DNA of 64,000 bases from NCBI GenBank assembly GCA_004124535.1, contig SCKQ01000003.1, positions 9,837 to 73,836 of the forward strand, read 5' to 3'. The stretch comes from Fidelibacterota bacterium (GTDB lineage Bacteria > Marinisomatota > Marinisomatia > Marinisomatales > TCS55). Position 1 is the first letter of the stretch, and the number at the start of each line of letters is the position of its first letter. The position numbers were made by a program, and so were the translations under genes. Positions 18,383 to 27,289 of this stretch are shown here, piece after piece. Below the pieces are notes generated by a model. The model was not told where the DNA came from. It was given only the letters and a program-made list of their open reading frames with translations, and made no database searches.

Positions 18383-19466
18383 CATCAAACGTAGATTTTT
18401 TATTTCTGTGCTACTATGTTGTAGTTTTCTTTCTGCCGATAAGATCAGTGATTCTCGACGGAACGCCATAACGCGGGCGATTGAAAAAGTAGGGCCTGCA
18501 GTCGCCAGCATTAATGTTATCCAGGATGTTGTTGTGCCTTTTGGCGGAGATCCATGGTTCAATTATTTTTTTCCAGAAATGTTTTATCGGAAACGAAAAG
18601 CCAGGAGTTCTGGTTCTGGTGTTGTAATTAGTCCCGATGGTTATATTATTACAAATTCTCACGTGGTCGAAAATGCCAGTGAAGTATTTGTATCACTGCA
18701 AGGCGGCAAGGAATTTGCCGCAGAGATAATTGGGATAGACCATATATCTGATGTCGCACTGTTAAAATTGGATGGACGGGATTTTCCGTATGCATCTTTG
18801 TCAAATTCTGATGACCTGATTATTGGTGAATGGGTAATCGCCCTTGGTAATCCTTTAGGGTTATTTGAAATCAATAATCAGCCCACAGCTACTGTAGGGA
18901 TCATTAGTGCGGTGGATATGAATTTTGGCGAAATGGAAGGTGGCCAGGTTTATAAGGATATGATTCAAACAGACGCCGCAATCAATATGGGTAATAGTGG
19001 TGGGCCACTGGTAAATAGCGAGGGAAAAGTTATTGGTATCAATACCTTCATTTATACTGGTTCATCCTATTCTGAAGGATCGATTGGTATTGGATTTGCC
19101 ATACCAATAAATCGGGCCAAACGTATCGTTGAAGAGTTGAAAAATACCGGCCGTGTGGATCGTAGTTATAAGACAGGATTGACGGTCCAGCCATTGACGC
19201 CACGGATTGCATTGTATATGGAATTATCAATATCAGAAGGATTAATTGTGATTGAGGTTGAGGATAATAGCACCGCAGATCGATCAGACATAAAAGACGG
19301 TGATATAATAACGAAAGTAAATGGTGTTAAGGTCAAGACTACCAATGAATTTAGAGTCATCATCGAAGAAAGCGATCTACGCCAGGGAGACAGGATCAAA
19401 ATCCAGATATATAGGAATGGACGTTATCTAAACAAGATCCTTGCTCTGGGAAAGGCGGGTCCCTAG
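18375..19466 (+). CDS. HtrA/DegP-family periplasmic serine protease, single PDZ
   Basis: Periplasmic quality-control protease. The ATG at 18375 gives a signal sequence (RRFFISVLLCCSFLSAD) at the N-terminus, so the mature protein is exported or anchored. The trypsin-like triad is His96 (NSHVVENA), Asp126 (ISDVALLKL) and Ser208 (GNSGGPL). One PDZ domain follows (about 265-355, SEGLIVIEVEDNS, then GDIITKVNG). Single-PDZ architecture resembles DegS or short HtrA rather than two-PDZ DegP. It overlaps truA and ends three bases before psd. Confidence 0.93.
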   Translation: MSNIKRRFFISVLLCCSFLSADKISDSRRNAITRAIEKVGPAVASINVIQDVVVPFGGDPWFNYFFPEMFYRKRKARSSGSGVVISPDGYIITNSHVVENASEVFVSLQGGKEFAAEIIGIDHISDVALLKLDGRDFPYASLSNSDDLIIGEWVIALGNPLGLFEINNQPTATVGIISAVDMNFGEMEGGQVYKDMIQTDAAINMGNSGGPLVNSEGKVIGINTFIYTGSSYSEGSIGIGFAIPINRAKRIVEELKNTGRVDRSYKTGLTVQPLTPRIALYMELSISEGLIVIEVEDNSTADRSDIKDGDIITKVNGVKVKTTNEFRVIIEESDLRQGDRIKIQIYRNGRYLNKILALGKAGP

Positions 19467-19469
19467 ATA

Positions 19470-20111
19470 ATGTTGGCCCCTGAGGGCAGGTTCATCCTTT
19501 TTGCCTTATTAATCATCACACTTACTGCAGGGATGATTGGTTTTTACTATGATTCAGAGCGCTTGGTTGTTTGTTTTGCTGTTTTTGGTCTATTATTTTT
19601 ATTCTCTTGTAATTTTTTCCGCGATCCTGCGCGATCAATACCAGTGGATGAATCATCAATTGTTGCTCCTGCAGACGGAAAGATTATTCGCATTGATCAA
19701 GTGAACGATAGTGAAATAGGGGAAGGTGCTAATCGGATATCCATATTCCTTAGTGTTTTCAATGTCCATGTAAATAGGGTGCCAATAACTGGCACCGTAA
19801 AGGACGTTAAGTACATACCAGGGAAATTTTTAGTCGCATATGATCACAAGGCAAGCGATGAAAATGAAAAAACCGATATCCTTTTTATTGGGGTGAATAT
19901 TACTTATCGTGTCCATCAGATAGCAGGAATTATCGCCAGGAGAATACGTTGTTACGCAGAAAAAGACCTGAAAATGGAAAAAGGCGACCGTTTAGGATTT
20001 ATTATGTTTGGTTCAAGAACAGATATTATATTCCCCGAATCTGTTCAGATTGAAGTTGATTTGGGAGATAAAGTGAAAGGTGGAGAAACAATAATTGGGA
20101 ATATGATATGA
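19470..20111 (+). CDS. psd: Phosphatidylserine decarboxylase, short pyruvoyl type
   Basis: Makes phosphatidylethanolamine from phosphatidylserine. At 213 residues it is the short form (about 210-230) found in many non-proteobacteria. Two N-terminal membrane segments precede FFRDPAR. VAPADGKI, an FLSVFNVHVNR block with the catalytic His region, and FGSRTD with Ser182 as the self-cleavage and pyruvoyl site are all present. It shares ATGA with pssA, so the two consecutive enzymes are coupled. Confidence 0.96.
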   Translation: MLAPEGRFILFALLIITLTAGMIGFYYDSERLVVCFAVFGLLFLFSCNFFRDPARSIPVDESSIVAPADGKIIRIDQVNDSEIGEGANRISIFLSVFNVHVNRVPITGTVKDVKYIPGKFLVAYDHKASDENEKTDILFIGVNITYRVHQIAGIIARRIRCYAEKDLKMEKGDRLGFIMFGSRTDIIFPESVQIEVDLGDKVKGGETIIGNMI

Positions 20112-20851
20112 AAAAAGTACGGAAAAAGCCTAAACAGTTTATCCCGAGCATATTTACAGTAATGAATATGTTTTTAGGGTTTCTTGCAATTGGATTACTA
20201 ATGAAAGGTGACCCAATTCGAGCGGGCTGGCTCGTGTTGTTTGCCTGTTTTTTTGATGCCTTTGATGGTAAACTGGCTAGATTATTAGGTATCCCATCCC
20301 GGTTTGGAGCGGAATTTGATTCTTTTGCGGATACAATATCTTTCTGCACTGTTCCCTCGCTAATTATTTATTCTGTGTATGTCCAAGGTCTTCCATTTAT
20401 TGTGGGTGTAATATTCAGTTTTATTCCATTACTCTTTGGAACAATTAGGCTAGCGAAGTTTAATCTCATGCAGGAAGATAATCCGAAAGCATATTTCATC
20501 GGCCTGGCCACGCCAATGAATGCTATTATGATCGTAACATTTATGATGTTTAACCACCAGTTGTGGGGGAATTTAGGAGATCCGAGAATTGCTCTTGTGA
20601 TGGTTGTAGTACTTGGTTTTATGATGATCAGTAAAATACGATTCTCAAAATTTCCCTTGCTGTCTCTTAAAAAGGGCCGTTCAAATACACTAAGTTTGAT
20701 CGGTGTTGGTGTGGTTATTTTATCCGCAGTTCTGTTTCGCGGACTAGTTTTGTTTCCACTGTTCTCACTATATATAATCTGGAGCGTCGTTCAATGGATG
20801 CTTGACCACGATCGTTTTGAAGAAGAAACGAAAGTACAAGCTAAGTTATAA
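20108..20851 (+). CDS. pssA: CDP-diacylglycerol-serine O-phosphatidyltransferase
   Basis: Membrane enzyme that forms phosphatidylserine, the substrate of the upstream psd product. The CDP-alcohol phosphotransferase signature is complete: Asp53-Gly-x-x-Ala-Arg58, then Gly and two Asp residues at the expected spacing (FGAEFDSFAD). The following helices and 247-residue length fit the Bacillus-type PssA, not the E. coli type. A basic N-terminus (KKVRKKPKQF) precedes TM1. The gene pair makes a complete CDP-DAG to PE route. Confidence 0.96.
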   Translation: MKKVRKKPKQFIPSIFTVMNMFLGFLAIGLLMKGDPIRAGWLVLFACFFDAFDGKLARLLGIPSRFGAEFDSFADTISFCTVPSLIIYSVYVQGLPFIVGVIFSFIPLLFGTIRLAKFNLMQEDNPKAYFIGLATPMNAIMIVTFMMFNHQLWGNLGDPRIALVMVVVLGFMMISKIRFSKFPLLSLKKGRSNTLSLIGVGVVILSAVLFRGLVLFPLFSLYIIWSVVQWMLDHDRFEEETKVQAKL

Positions 20852-20862
20852 GACACCAAAGC

Positions 20863-21159
20863 ATGAACGTAAATAAAGCAAGGTCTATAGGTTTAATCTT
20901 TTTGGTCCTATTTTTTGGAGCAATGATGGGGACATTGCTCGGTGAATTACTGGGATTCTTACTGCCACCTGGCGTTGTAAAGGATTTTTTCTTAACGAGT
21001 GTCTATTTTGATCTGGCGGGGTTATTTGGCAATGCGACTGGTGTAGTTACAATTGATCTGGTAATGTTCGTACTCAAGTTTGGTTTAGAGATCACCATTA
21101 ACTTTGCCAGTATAATTGGTTTGGCGACCGCATATTATTTTCTCCGTTTTTACAGGTAA
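20863..21159 (+). CDS. DUF4321-like small membrane protein
   Basis: 98-residue protein with two or three hydrophobic helices (about residues 7-32, 45-70 and 75-95). The N-terminal LGELLGFLLPPGVVKDFFL pattern and size resemble DUF4321 proteins, small membrane proteins of unknown role found in diverse bacteria. A conserved Gly-rich first helix (GAMMGTLLGELLG) is notable. It follows pssA by 11 bases and precedes tatA. No function can be assigned. Confidence 0.7.
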   Translation: MNVNKARSIGLIFLVLFFGAMMGTLLGELLGFLLPPGVVKDFFLTSVYFDLAGLFGNATGVVTIDLVMFVLKFGLEITINFASIIGLATAYYFLRFYR

Positions 21160-21215
21160 AGCAGGTATGAATTTATTAAATTCATCACTCGAATTGAATA
21201 TATAAGGAAAAAACC

Positions 21216-21446
21216 ATGTCAGAACCAACAATTACCATTAATTATGCTGCAGTCCCCGGTGGATGGGAATGGGTCATAATTGCTCTTGTTGTCCTTTTAT
21301 TGTTTGGTGCCAAACGCATACCTGAACTTGCCCGTGGTCTTGGCCAAGGCATACGCGAATTTAAGGGTGCCGTAGGTGATGCTAAGCAGGAATTGGATGA
21401 TGCAGCAGAATCCATAAACTCAACCGATGAAAAACCAGAGGAATAA
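21216..21446 (+). CDS. tatA: Sec-independent translocase subunit TatA
   Basis: 76-residue TatA/E protein of the twin-arginine export pore. A single transmembrane helix (about residues 18-31) ends in the Phe-Gly hinge (LLLFGAKRIPELARGLGQG), followed by an amphipathic helix and an acidic tail. A 15-residue hydrophilic leader before the helix is slightly longer than usual. AAGGAA lies just upstream of the ATG. tatC is not in the window. TatB-like function cannot be excluded, but the short acidic tail fits TatA. Confidence 0.94.
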   Translation: MSEPTITINYAAVPGGWEWVIIALVVLLLFGAKRIPELARGLGQGIREFKGAVGDAKQELDDAAESINSTDEKPEE

Positions 21447-21618
21447 TTCAGCCATTTAATATTTTGTTATCTTATAAATACTGATACAAAATTGTATTGG
21501 TAATTAACGCAGTTTGATATTGTTGTATGCAAATACGGTGAAAGGAAACTTTCTGCTGGATTTATCGTAATGAAATTAATTGTATCATTTTGCCAAGCTA
21601 AAATTCACATAGTACACC

Positions 21619-22590
21619 ATGATTGAATTTGTCCATCCTTGGATCATTGCAGGATTATTATGCGTTCCGATTATTATCTGGTGGCACAAATACAAGGGTA
21701 AGTCCCTAGAAGGCTCAATGCGGATATCATCTTCCAAGTTGTTTTCTAATCATTTTCGTAAGCGCGGTAACAAAAGATCAAAAACTGTATTTGTTCTAAA
21801 AATAATTACAATATCGTTGATAATTGTGGGTATCGCGCGACCAAGAAGGATAGACAAGTTACAGATGGCCACTGTTGATGTGGTGGATATTATTATGGTT
21901 TTGGATATAAGTAGTAGTATGCTGGCAGAAGATTTTCAACCAAACAGACTTGAAGCTGTGAAAACTGCAGCACAACAATTTATTGAAAATAGGGCTGGTG
22001 ATCGAATAGGATTACTGGTTTTTGCCGGAGAAACCTTTATTCAATGTCCCTTAACGACCGATAAAGATGTGCTAGTTTCCTTATTAAATGATGTTCGCGT
22101 TGCGGAAAAAGAATATGATGGTACTGCCATAGGTATGGCCATTGCTAATGCAACCAATCGTTTGCGTTCCAGTGAAGCAAAAAGTAAAGTGATGATCCTG
22201 CTCTCTGATGGGAGCAATAATGCCGGCGAACTTGATCCCACAACTGCAGCAGACCTGGCCAGTCAGTTTGATATTAAAGTCTATACCATCGGTGCAGCCA
22301 CGGATCAATCCATGACTTACATTCCAGGGGTTGGGCGAATGGTAAATGAAATTGATGAAGAAACGTTAAAGGCAATTGCCAAAACTACTGGTGGACGATA
22401 TTTTCGCGCCCGGGATAAAGACATGTTAACGGAAATATATCAGCAAATTAATGATATGGAGCGTACTGAAATTGAAGTGAAGAGTTATACACGATATGAA
22501 GAATTGTTTGGTTGGCTGCTGATACCTGCACTAATGTTAGGGATGGGCACTGAAACATTAACTCGATCAATATTTAGACAGCAAACATGA
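21619..22590 (+). CDS. batA: BatA, VWA-domain membrane protein
   Basis: First gene of a Bat (Bacteroides aerotolerance) operon. An N-terminal membrane helix pair, a von Willebrand A domain and a C-terminal helix (about 295-315) make the standard BatA layout. The metal-ion-dependent adhesion site is Asp96-x-Ser98-x-Ser100 (LDISSSM), with later T and D residues in PLTTDKD and LLSDGSN. A 172-base gap precedes it, so a promoter probably lies in 21447-21618. The molecular role of Bat proteins is not settled; they are linked to oxygen tolerance and envelope stress. Confidence 0.9.
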   Translation: MIEFVHPWIIAGLLCVPIIIWWHKYKGKSLEGSMRISSSKLFSNHFRKRGNKRSKTVFVLKIITISLIIVGIARPRRIDKLQMATVDVVDIIMVLDISSSMLAEDFQPNRLEAVKTAAQQFIENRAGDRIGLLVFAGETFIQCPLTTDKDVLVSLLNDVRVAEKEYDGTAIGMAIANATNRLRSSEAKSKVMILLSDGSNNAGELDPTTAADLASQFDIKVYTIGAATDQSMTYIPGVGRMVNEIDEETLKAIAKTTGGRYFRARDKDMLTEIYQQINDMERTEIEVKSYTRYEELFGWLLIPALMLGMGTETLTRSIFRQQT

Positions 22591-23612
22591 TAGATTTCAG
22601 ATTCCCGATCGTATTATCATTTTATGCATTACTGGCAGGCGCCTGGATATTATGGATAATCCGCAAACGCTATAATGATTTGATCTGGGAAGAAACTGAA
22701 CCACTAGTAAAAGAAAAACTTTTCAGACGATTGGATTTAAATCGTTGGGCATGGAAACACCGTTTGACCATCAGCGGGTTAATTTTACTTATTTTTGCAG
22801 CTTCAGGCCCTCAGATTGGCACCAGAGTAGCGCCTGTTGAGCGCAAAGGTATCGATCTGGTATTTGCGGTAGATGTTTCTGAAAGCATGAATGCACAGGA
22901 TGTAAAGCCCAGTCGTTTAGAAAAAGCCAAACTCGAAATATCTCAAATGATTGATCAGTTAAAAGGCGATCGCGTAGGATTAATCGTATTTGCGGGATCA
23001 AGTCACCTTTATTTACCCCTTACCTCTGATTATGAAGCATCTCAACTGTTTCTGGATGCAATTGATACCAAAATGATTCCTTCTCAGGGGACCGACCTTA
23101 GTACTGCTTTGCGCACAGCCATAAGTGCATTTAATGAGGATAGCGAAAAATATAAAGTAATGGTCCTCGTTACAGATGGGGAGGACCACGAGGGCGCTGC
23201 TGTTGAATTGGTTGCAAAAGCGTCTGAATCAGGGATCATAACCCATGCGGTTGGTGTAGGTACATTAAAGGGATCTCTAATTCCGATAAATGACAAGACC
23301 GGTAACAGTTTTTATAAACGGGATAAAAGTGGAATTTTGGTTACTTCAAAACTTAATGAAGCAATGTTGACTGAACTTGCAGATGCCGGAGGTGGTATTT
23401 ACAGCCGTTTCAATAATCGGGAAGCTAAGTATAAAGAAATCATGCAGGCCATTGATGGTATGGAGAAACGATCAATTCAAACCCACATTTATTCTGAATT
23501 TGAAGATCGCTATCAGTCGTTTGCTACGGTTTCATTGCTATTATTAATCGCCGGTATGGTTTTGCCAACACGGAGAACCAAAATAGAATCAAAGGATGAC
23601 AGCCTTGAATAA
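22587..23612 (+). CDS. batB: BatB, VWA-domain membrane protein
   Basis: Paralogue of BatA, coupled to it by an ATGA overlap. MIDAS residues are Asp96-x-Ser98-x-Ser100 (VDVSESM), followed by GDRVGLIVFAGSS and VTDGEDHEG. Transmembrane helices flank the domain (about residues 7-24, 60-77 and 308-325). BatA and BatB usually form a membrane complex with BatC-E. The 341-residue length is ordinary. Confidence 0.9.
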   Translation: MIDFRFPIVLSFYALLAGAWILWIIRKRYNDLIWEETEPLVKEKLFRRLDLNRWAWKHRLTISGLILLIFAASGPQIGTRVAPVERKGIDLVFAVDVSESMNAQDVKPSRLEKAKLEISQMIDQLKGDRVGLIVFAGSSHLYLPLTSDYEASQLFLDAIDTKMIPSQGTDLSTALRTAISAFNEDSEKYKVMVLVTDGEDHEGAAVELVAKASESGIITHAVGVGTLKGSLIPINDKTGNSFYKRDKSGILVTSKLNEAMLTELADAGGGIYSRFNNREAKYKEIMQAIDGMEKRSIQTHIYSEFEDRYQSFATVSLLLLIAGMVLPTRRTKIESKDDSLE

Positions 23613-24369
23613 GGGGCTATTCAAATTTTGCCTTTTATTTTTTGTATCGATAAGCATTGGTGCAGACAAAGGAATAGAGCATTATAATAATAATGAATTC
23701 GAAAAAGCTCGTCAATATTACGAGTCTATTTTAATGGATAGGAATGATGATCACGCCGCAAATTTTGGTCTAGGAGCAACAGCTTTTCAACAACAGGATT
23801 ATGCAGCCGCAATGAAAGGCTTTGAAACTGCGTTGGGTACAGATGATGACAAACTGAAATCCAGTGCATACTATAATATGGCTAACATTCTAGCCCAAAA
23901 TCAACGGCTGGAGGAAAGCCTGGCTTTTTTCAGGAAATCTCTGGAATTAGACCCCAGTGATTTGGATGCTAAGATCAATTATGAATTAATAAAATTTCAA
24001 CTTCAGCAACAACAACAGCAACAAAATCAAGACCAAAATCAGAATCATGACGAGAATAATAAGGATGGTGAAGAATCAGGGGGTCAAAAAAAACAGGATC
24101 AACAAAAAGACAAACAGCAACAAGAACAAAATGCACAGAATGATTCTTCAGATGAGCAAGAAAGTGAACAGCAATCTAATCAAAATGAGGACCAACAAGA
24201 GGATCTAACTCAGCAGCAACAACAGGATATAGCTGAAAATAAAAAACAAGAATCTCAAGATAAACAAAATGCTGCAGCGATCCTTGATGCCTTAAAGAAG
24301 GATGAAAAAATCAATACAAAACAGCAGATGTCTCGTGCGAAAAAGCGGAAATTAGAAAAAGACTGGTGA
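23596..24369 (+). CDS. batC: BatC-like TPR protein with Gln-rich tail
   Basis: 257-residue exported protein; a signal peptide (FKFCLLFFVSISIGA) is followed by three tetratricopeptide repeats (about residues 24-130: FEKARQYYESIL, YAAAMKGFETAL, LEESLAFFRKSLELDP). From about 135 to 225 the protein is almost only Gln, Asn, Glu, Asp and Lys, with short Gln runs. Such acidic or Gln-rich tails occur in some BatC proteins. The C-terminal MSRAKKRKLEKDW is basic. It overlaps batB by 17 bases and batD by four. Confidence 0.85.
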   Translation: MTALNKGLFKFCLLFFVSISIGADKGIEHYNNNEFEKARQYYESILMDRNDDHAANFGLGATAFQQQDYAAAMKGFETALGTDDDKLKSSAYYNMANILAQNQRLEESLAFFRKSLELDPSDLDAKINYELIKFQLQQQQQQQNQDQNQNHDENNKDGEESGGQKKQDQQKDKQQQEQNAQNDSSDEQESEQQSNQNEDQQEDLTQQQQQDIAENKKQESQDKQNAAAILDALKKDEKINTKQQMSRAKKRKLEKDW

Positions 24370-26099
24370 ACGGTTTGACCATAAAAAAACTGCTATTATT
24401 TGGGTCCTGCATATTGCTGGTAAACCCGACTTTTTCTGGCACGGTTCGTGCTACTGTTGATGGAAATACCATCACTATGAATGAAACTTTTACATTTAAA
24501 ATCGAAGCAGTAGATACCGATAAGATGCCCTCCGTTAATATATCACCAATGTTAGATAACTTTACCATCGTAAGCGGCCCCGCCCAGCAAACGAATTATT
24601 CTTGGGTAAATGGTAAATCCACCTCGACAAAAAGCTTTACGTGGACGATGGCACCAAATCGAACCGGCACATTAACTATACCTGAGTTAATTGTATCCAT
24701 TGGCAGAACCAAATACAAGACTGCCCCTATACGAATCAGTGTTAAAAAGTCGGGAACAGTAGCCAGCACTGGTGAATTGTTTCTCTTAACAGAAGTGGAT
24801 AAAAATGATGCTTTTGTTGGTGAACAGGTAACCGTTACGTACAAATTTTATACCCGTGTACAGCTTGGCATTGAAAATATCGAATATCCAAAGAGCGTGG
24901 GTTTTTGGCAGGAGGAACTCTCCGTACCTAAACCACCACGTTTCAACCGTACAACAATTAAAGGAGTGGAATATCAAGTAGCAACTCTTTATAAAGTAGC
25001 CTTGTTTCCTACCAAAACTGGAAATTTAGAAATATTGCCTATGAGCGTAACTGCTCAAGTAAGAACAAAACAAAAAGGTAAAAGAAGATCCATTTGGGAT
25101 GACCCATTTTTCAGCAGTTTTAATACACGTACTGTCCAAAAATTAATTCGTACTGATCCTGTTAATATCAGGGTAAAATCCTATCCAGAGGGACAGCCAG
25201 CCGATTTTACAGGTGCCGTTGGTGACTTTAATTTGCGGTCCTGGACTGACACCAGTCAGGTCAAGGTGAATGAGGCCATTACTTTGAACATAGAATTACG
25301 CGGTACTGGTAATATTAATATGTTCAGTTTGCCTGAAATAAATTTCCCAGGAGATATGGATGTATTTCCTCCAACCTCTTCGTTCGAGCAAGAGAAGTTA
25401 TGGGATCAGTATACCGGCACAATACGCTGGCAATATATTTTAATCCCAAGAAGTGCAGGTCAATATCAATTACCCAGGGTGCAATTATCTTACTTTAATC
25501 CAAAAGATGAGTCCTGGAGTAAAACGGGGACAAAACCTGTCGGTTTAAAAATTCTGCCAGGTGAAACTGATTTTGTGGGTAGCACATCAGGGTTTACAAA
25601 AGAAGAAATATCATTATTGGGCAGTGATATACGTTATAATATTACCGAAACGCCAGCGTGGATACCTCGCGATCAATCCAAAATACCAATCTGGGTGTGG
25701 ACATCGTATGTGTTAGCAGCCCTTTTATTTGTGGCTCCTATCCCAATTTCGCGTTTCCAAGGACAACGTATTGAGAACTTTCCCATGAGACAATCCAATA
25801 AGGCCTTGAAACAAGCATTAAAAGCACTAAAAAAGCGCGCAGAAGATCCATTCGCGCAGGTTGCTCAGGTCGTCTACCTCTACCTAAAGGACAGGTTTTT
25901 TCTTGCCAGCGAACATTTAGACCCCCTTTCTGTCAATCAAGCATTAATTGGTATCATTGAAGCGAAAGCGCTGGCCAACTTAGTGGATTTATTGAAATTA
26001 TGTGATGCTGGTCGTTATGGTCCTGAAGCAGCAGACGCGGAGGAGACGCTTATTGAAGAGGCGAAAAATATATTGCGTAAAGTAGATTCGAGTAAATGA
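24366..26099 (+). CDS. batD: BatD, oxygen-tolerance protein
   Basis: 577-residue exported membrane protein. The GTG start overlaps the batC stop (GTGA). A signal peptide (about 1-25) is followed by repeated immunoglobulin-like beta domains (VDGNTITMNETFTFKI, then VGEQVTVTYKFYT, then VNEAITLNIELRGTGNI), the pattern of the BatD family. One membrane helix lies near residues 443-463, leaving a roughly 115-residue cytoplasmic helical tail. BatD is thought to scaffold the BatA/B complex from the periplasm. Confidence 0.88.
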   Translation: MNGLTIKKLLLFGSCILLVNPTFSGTVRATVDGNTITMNETFTFKIEAVDTDKMPSVNISPMLDNFTIVSGPAQQTNYSWVNGKSTSTKSFTWTMAPNRTGTLTIPELIVSIGRTKYKTAPIRISVKKSGTVASTGELFLLTEVDKNDAFVGEQVTVTYKFYTRVQLGIENIEYPKSVGFWQEELSVPKPPRFNRTTIKGVEYQVATLYKVALFPTKTGNLEILPMSVTAQVRTKQKGKRRSIWDDPFFSSFNTRTVQKLIRTDPVNIRVKSYPEGQPADFTGAVGDFNLRSWTDTSQVKVNEAITLNIELRGTGNINMFSLPEINFPGDMDVFPPTSSFEQEKLWDQYTGTIRWQYILIPRSAGQYQLPRVQLSYFNPKDESWSKTGTKPVGLKILPGETDFVGSTSGFTKEEISLLGSDIRYNITETPAWIPRDQSKIPIWVWTSYVLAALLFVAPIPISRFQGQRIENFPMRQSNKALKQALKALKKRAEDPFAQVAQVVYLYLKDRFFLASEHLDPLSVNQALIGIIEAKALANLVDLLKLCDAGRYGPEAADAEETLIEEAKNILRKVDSSK

Positions 26100-26845
26100 T
26101 GCGAATAATTGGAATAATAATGTTGTTAATGGTTTCATTGCAGTCGGAGAGAATTTCTGCTGATAGTTTATTTGCGCTAGGTAATCGTTATTTTAGAATT
26201 GAAAAATATGACTATGCATTAGATGCTTATTCAGCAATTTTAGAGCAGGTAGAACATCCTGACTTGTACTTTAACATGGGGAACACATTTTATCGTTCAG
26301 GAGATGTTGGTAAGGCGGTGTGGGCCTATGAAAAGGGGCTGCAATTTTCGCCTCGTCAAAAGGACTTGAACCATAACTTGGATATTGTAAATACACGTGT
26401 CCAGGATAGAATCGAGATGCCACAGGGATATTTCTTTATTGAGTGGTACAGTTCACTCAAGAATCAATACACGTTACAGGATTTGATTGTCTGGGGTGGC
26501 CTCATGATCCTCTTGTTTGCTTTTGCTGGATTTTTTAAGGAATTTGGAATTTTAGACATGGTTTTCGCTGGCAGAACGCAAATCTTTTTCTTGATTTTGA
26601 CTGTAGTAATTCATGGTTTGGCGTTGGATAAATACTGGGAATTATCTGATCGGGAAGAAGGTGTTGTTATATCCCCAGTTGTAAATGTACGATCGGCTCC
26701 CGTAGATCGTGATGAGAAAGTGATTTTTCGCATTCACGAAGGACTGAAAGTTGATATTGCTCAATCACAGCCAGGGTGGTTTGAAATTATATTATTGGAT
26801 GGCAAAAAAGGATGGATTCCTTATAAATCCTTATTAAAACTCTAA
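26096..26845 (+). CDS. batE: BatE-like TPR and SH3 membrane protein
   Basis: 249 residues. A signal peptide leads into two or three TPR units (about 22-100: FALGNRYFRIEKYDYALDAY, YFNMGNTFYRSGDVGKAVWAY), then two membrane helices (about 124-146 and 158-172) and a C-terminal bacterial SH3 domain (VNVRSAPVDRDEKV ... PGWFEIILLDGKKGWIPY). This is the BatE layout. It is coupled to batD by ATGA and to the next gene by TAATG. Confidence 0.86.
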   Translation: MMRIIGIIMLLMVSLQSERISADSLFALGNRYFRIEKYDYALDAYSAILEQVEHPDLYFNMGNTFYRSGDVGKAVWAYEKGLQFSPRQKDLNHNLDIVNTRVQDRIEMPQGYFFIEWYSSLKNQYTLQDLIVWGGLMILLFAFAGFFKEFGILDMVFAGRTQIFFLILTVVIHGLALDKYWELSDREEGVVISPVVNVRSAPVDRDEKVIFRIHEGLKVDIAQSQPGWFEIILLDGKKGWIPYKSLLKL

Positions 26846-27282
26846 TGCATAAACTGGTTTTCTCAATCCTGCTGTCCGCCCCTCTATTGGCCCAGGAAAT
26901 TCAGGTAATTGACCATAAGATCGTTAAAGATATACAGCCTATTTGGCCAGTAATCATAAATAATGTTCTTGATGATTCTACATCATTTGAATCTGTAATT
27001 TCGCTGGATTCAGTACAATCTGTAATAGAAGGTTACCGTGTACAGGTGCTGGCCACGCGGTACTTCGAGCGCGCAGATAGTTTTGCTATAATTATGAAAA
27101 ATACTGTTAGTGAGAGTGTGTATGTGGATTTTGAAACGCCAAACTATAAAGTAAGGATTGGTGATTTTATTGAACGGGAGTCAGCGGAATCATTACAGCA
27201 AGATTTGGTGCAAATGGGTTACAATTCAGCCTGGATATTGCGCTCGAGGATTAATTCGCAGGCTAGTAGAATAAAATATTAA
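26845..27282 (+). CDS. SPOR-domain secreted protein
   Basis: 145-residue protein with a signal peptide (LVFSILLSAPLLAQE). The second half (about residues 66-140) fits the SPOR fold: GYRVQVLATRYFERAD starts the domain and YKVRIGDF...AESLQQDLVQMGYNSAWILR ends it. SPOR domains bind denuded glycan strands in peptidoglycan, often at division sites. The TAATG overlap with batE makes it the last gene of the bat operon, which links Bat proteins to the cell wall in this organism. It ends seven bases before a convergent gene. Confidence 0.8.
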   Translation: MHKLVFSILLSAPLLAQEIQVIDHKIVKDIQPIWPVIINNVLDDSTSFESVISLDSVQSVIEGYRVQVLATRYFERADSFAIIMKNTVSESVYVDFETPNYKVRIGDFIERESAESLQQDLVQMGYNSAWILRSRINSQASRIKY

Positions 27283-27289
27283 TTATCTT

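Noticed and set aside
21447..21618. Possible regulatory RNA or small gene before batA
   Set aside because: Only a small ATACAA/TTGTAT palindrome and AT-rich sequence are visible, with no coding frame and no clear promoter; only a probable promoter location can be suggested.
23998..24280. CAA-rich tandem repeat as a microsatellite or CRISPR-like array
   Set aside because: The units are irregular and remain in frame inside the BatC tail, so it is coding low complexity.
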